5,644 bases of DNA from Gemmatimonadota bacterium (GTDB taxonomy: Bacteria; Gemmatimonadota; Gemmatimonadetes; Palauibacterales; Palauibacteraceae), in NCBI GenBank assembly GCA_029863105.1, contig JAOTWC010000113.1, positions 1-5,644 of the forward strand. The letters run 5' to 3'. A program made the translations under genes and the position numbers. The number at the start of each line of letters is the position of its first letter. Position 1 is the stretch's first letter. Under the pieces are notes generated by a model. The model searched no databases, had not been told where the DNA came from, and saw nothing but the letters and a program-made list of their open reading frames with translations. Of this stretch, positions 4,807 to 5,644 are shown in pieces.

Positions 4807-5644
4807 ATGCGCAGACTGGAAGTTCTTCAACCCGAGAGCCTTTCGCCGGCGGGCCATCCGGTCGCCGCCGGCGGCTGCGGCAGTCCGCCTGCCGCCTGGC
4901 CACAGCAGAAGCCTCGCTGGTTGAAAGTCAAAGCCCCGGGCGGCGGCAATTACCGGCGTCTCAAGGGACTGATGCGTGACCTCGGGCTGAATTCGGTCTG
5001 CGAGGAAGCCCACTGTCCGAACATCGGCGAGTGCTGGGACGCGGGAACCGCCACGTTCCTCATCATGGGCGACAAGTGCACGCGGAATTGCCCGTACTGC
5101 GCGATCGCCCACGGTCGGCCGGAGGAGCTGGACGAAGACGAACCGAGGCGGGTCGCCGAGATGATCGAGCAACTGCGGCTGCGCCACGTCGTGATCACCT
5201 CGGTTGACCGGGACGATCTGCCCGACGGCGGGGCCCGGATCTTCGGCTGGCTGATCGACGACATCCACGAGCGGCTGCCGGAGTGCTCGATCGAAGTCCT
5301 GACGCCGGACTTCCGAGGGATGCGGGACGCGATCGAGACCGTCGTCGCGGCCGGTCCCGACATCTTCAATCACAACATGGAGACAGTCAGGCGCCTCCAT
5401 CCCGAGGCGCGGCCGGGAGCGAAGTACGACCGCAGCCTGGACGTCCTGCGGTATGCCAGGAGCCTCGATGACGACGTGCTGATCAAGACCGGCATCATGC
5501 TGGGGCTCGGTGAGCACTCGGACGACATCCGATCGTTCCTGGACGATGCCCTCGCCACCGGCGTCCAGATCCTCACCCTCGGGCAATACCTGCGTCCGTC
5601 GGAGCAACATCGCGCGATCGATCGATACGTGTCGCCCGACGAGT
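4807..5644 (+). CDS. lipA: Lipoyl synthase LipA (3' end outside window)
   Basis: 279 codons are visible and the frame is open at the window edge. LipA is a radical-SAM enzyme that inserts two sulfurs into protein-bound octanoyl groups to make lipoyl cofactors for pyruvate and 2-oxoglutarate dehydrogenases and the glycine cleavage system. The auxiliary-cluster cysteines are 65, 70 and 76 (CEEAHCPNIGEC). The radical-SAM CxxxCxxC is at 91, 95 and 98 (CTRNCPYC). Then come TSVDRDDLPDGGA (131-143), FNHNMETV around 187-194 and GQYLRPS (259-265), all canonical. The C-terminal RSSY motif carrying the serine ligand lies beyond the end. ATG 4807 is the first start after an in-frame TAG at 4792, with no clear Shine-Dalgarno. 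The first ~35 residues are an unconserved Pro/Gly/Ala-rich extension, so a later TTG (4921) is possible but less likely. The product is cytosolic and oxygen-sensitive in vitro. Confidence 0.96.
   Translation, partial: MRRLEVLQPESLSPAGHPVAAGGCGSPPAAWPQQKPRWLKVKAPGGGNYRRLKGLMRDLGLNSVCEEAHCPNIGECWDAGTATFLIMGDKCTRNCPYCAIAHGRPEELDEDEPRRVAEMIEQLRLRHVVITSVDRDDLPDGGARIFGWLIDDIHERLPECSIEVLTPDFRGMRDAIETVVAAGPDIFNHNMETVRRLHPEARPGAKYDRSLDVLRYARSLDDDVLIKTGIMLGLGEHSDDIRSFLDDALATGVQILTLGQYLRPSEQHRAIDRYVSPDE
4844..4873 (+). repeat. GC-rich inverted repeat in early lipA codons
   Basis: CGCCGGCGG (4844-4852) and CCGCCGGCG (4865-4873) form 9-bp perfect arms with a 12-nt loop, within codons 13-23 of lipA, in the unconserved N-terminal extension. 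It could form an mRNA hairpin, or be chance in a GC-rich region. Confidence 0.4.

Noticed and set aside
4732..5610. Long minus-strand frame (292 codons) and a shorter one inside it
   Set aside because: Both are antisense to lipA, whose motifs are unmistakable; the frame is open because of the high GC content.
1..5644. tRNA, rRNA, CRISPR array, insertion sequence or prophage genes
   Set aside because: No cloverleaf, spaced repeat array, transposase motif or phage gene was recognised on either strand.

Overview
The window is GC-rich (clearly above 60% by eye), densely coding and bacterial. It shows a Tat-exported metalloprotease, a Thermus-type seven-iron ferredoxin, lipoyl synthase and Sec/Tat secretion signals. 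This fits a high-GC, probably aerobic or facultative environmental bacterium. A Gemmatimonadota- or Acidobacteriota-like lineage is a guess from style only; no rRNA or marker gene settles it.

Layout. Positions 1-2283 (+) hold an overlapping pair of TldD/PmbA-family genes: the C-terminal part of a TldE/PmbA-like subunit (no metal motif), then a complete TldD-like subunit with HExxxH and a twin-arginine leader. Positions 2284-3074 are an unsettled accessory stretch. It has a weak hairpin just after tldD and then an 18-bp-arm perfect inverted repeat (2389-2426) centred on TACA-CC-TGTA, the core of BlaI/MecI/CopY-type operators. After that come a plus-strand frame resembling a Phd/YefM antitoxin and a minus-strand DUF4031-like small protein whose start is unclear, overlapping antisense. 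Positions 3075-4250 (-) encode a secreted protein with histidine and methionine motifs reminiscent of copper type II monooxygenases (PHM/SURNod19-like) and a histidine-rich tail. Positions 4409-4654 (-) encode the 7Fe ferredoxin. After a 152-bp divergent intergenic region, lipA runs off the right end (4807-5644).

How the parts may work together. TldE and TldD are expected to form one heteromeric protease, here apparently outside the cytoplasm. The ferredoxin and lipoyl synthase sit head to head, and LipA needs low-potential electrons, so an electron-donor relationship is plausible but unproven. The PHM-like protein and the DUF4031-like frame are nearly contiguous on the minus strand: the first gene's TGA overlaps a CTG codon as CTGA, which would couple them if CTG is the start. 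The most unusual element is the palindrome in the 2.3-3.0 kb gap, which no recognised gene in the window explains.
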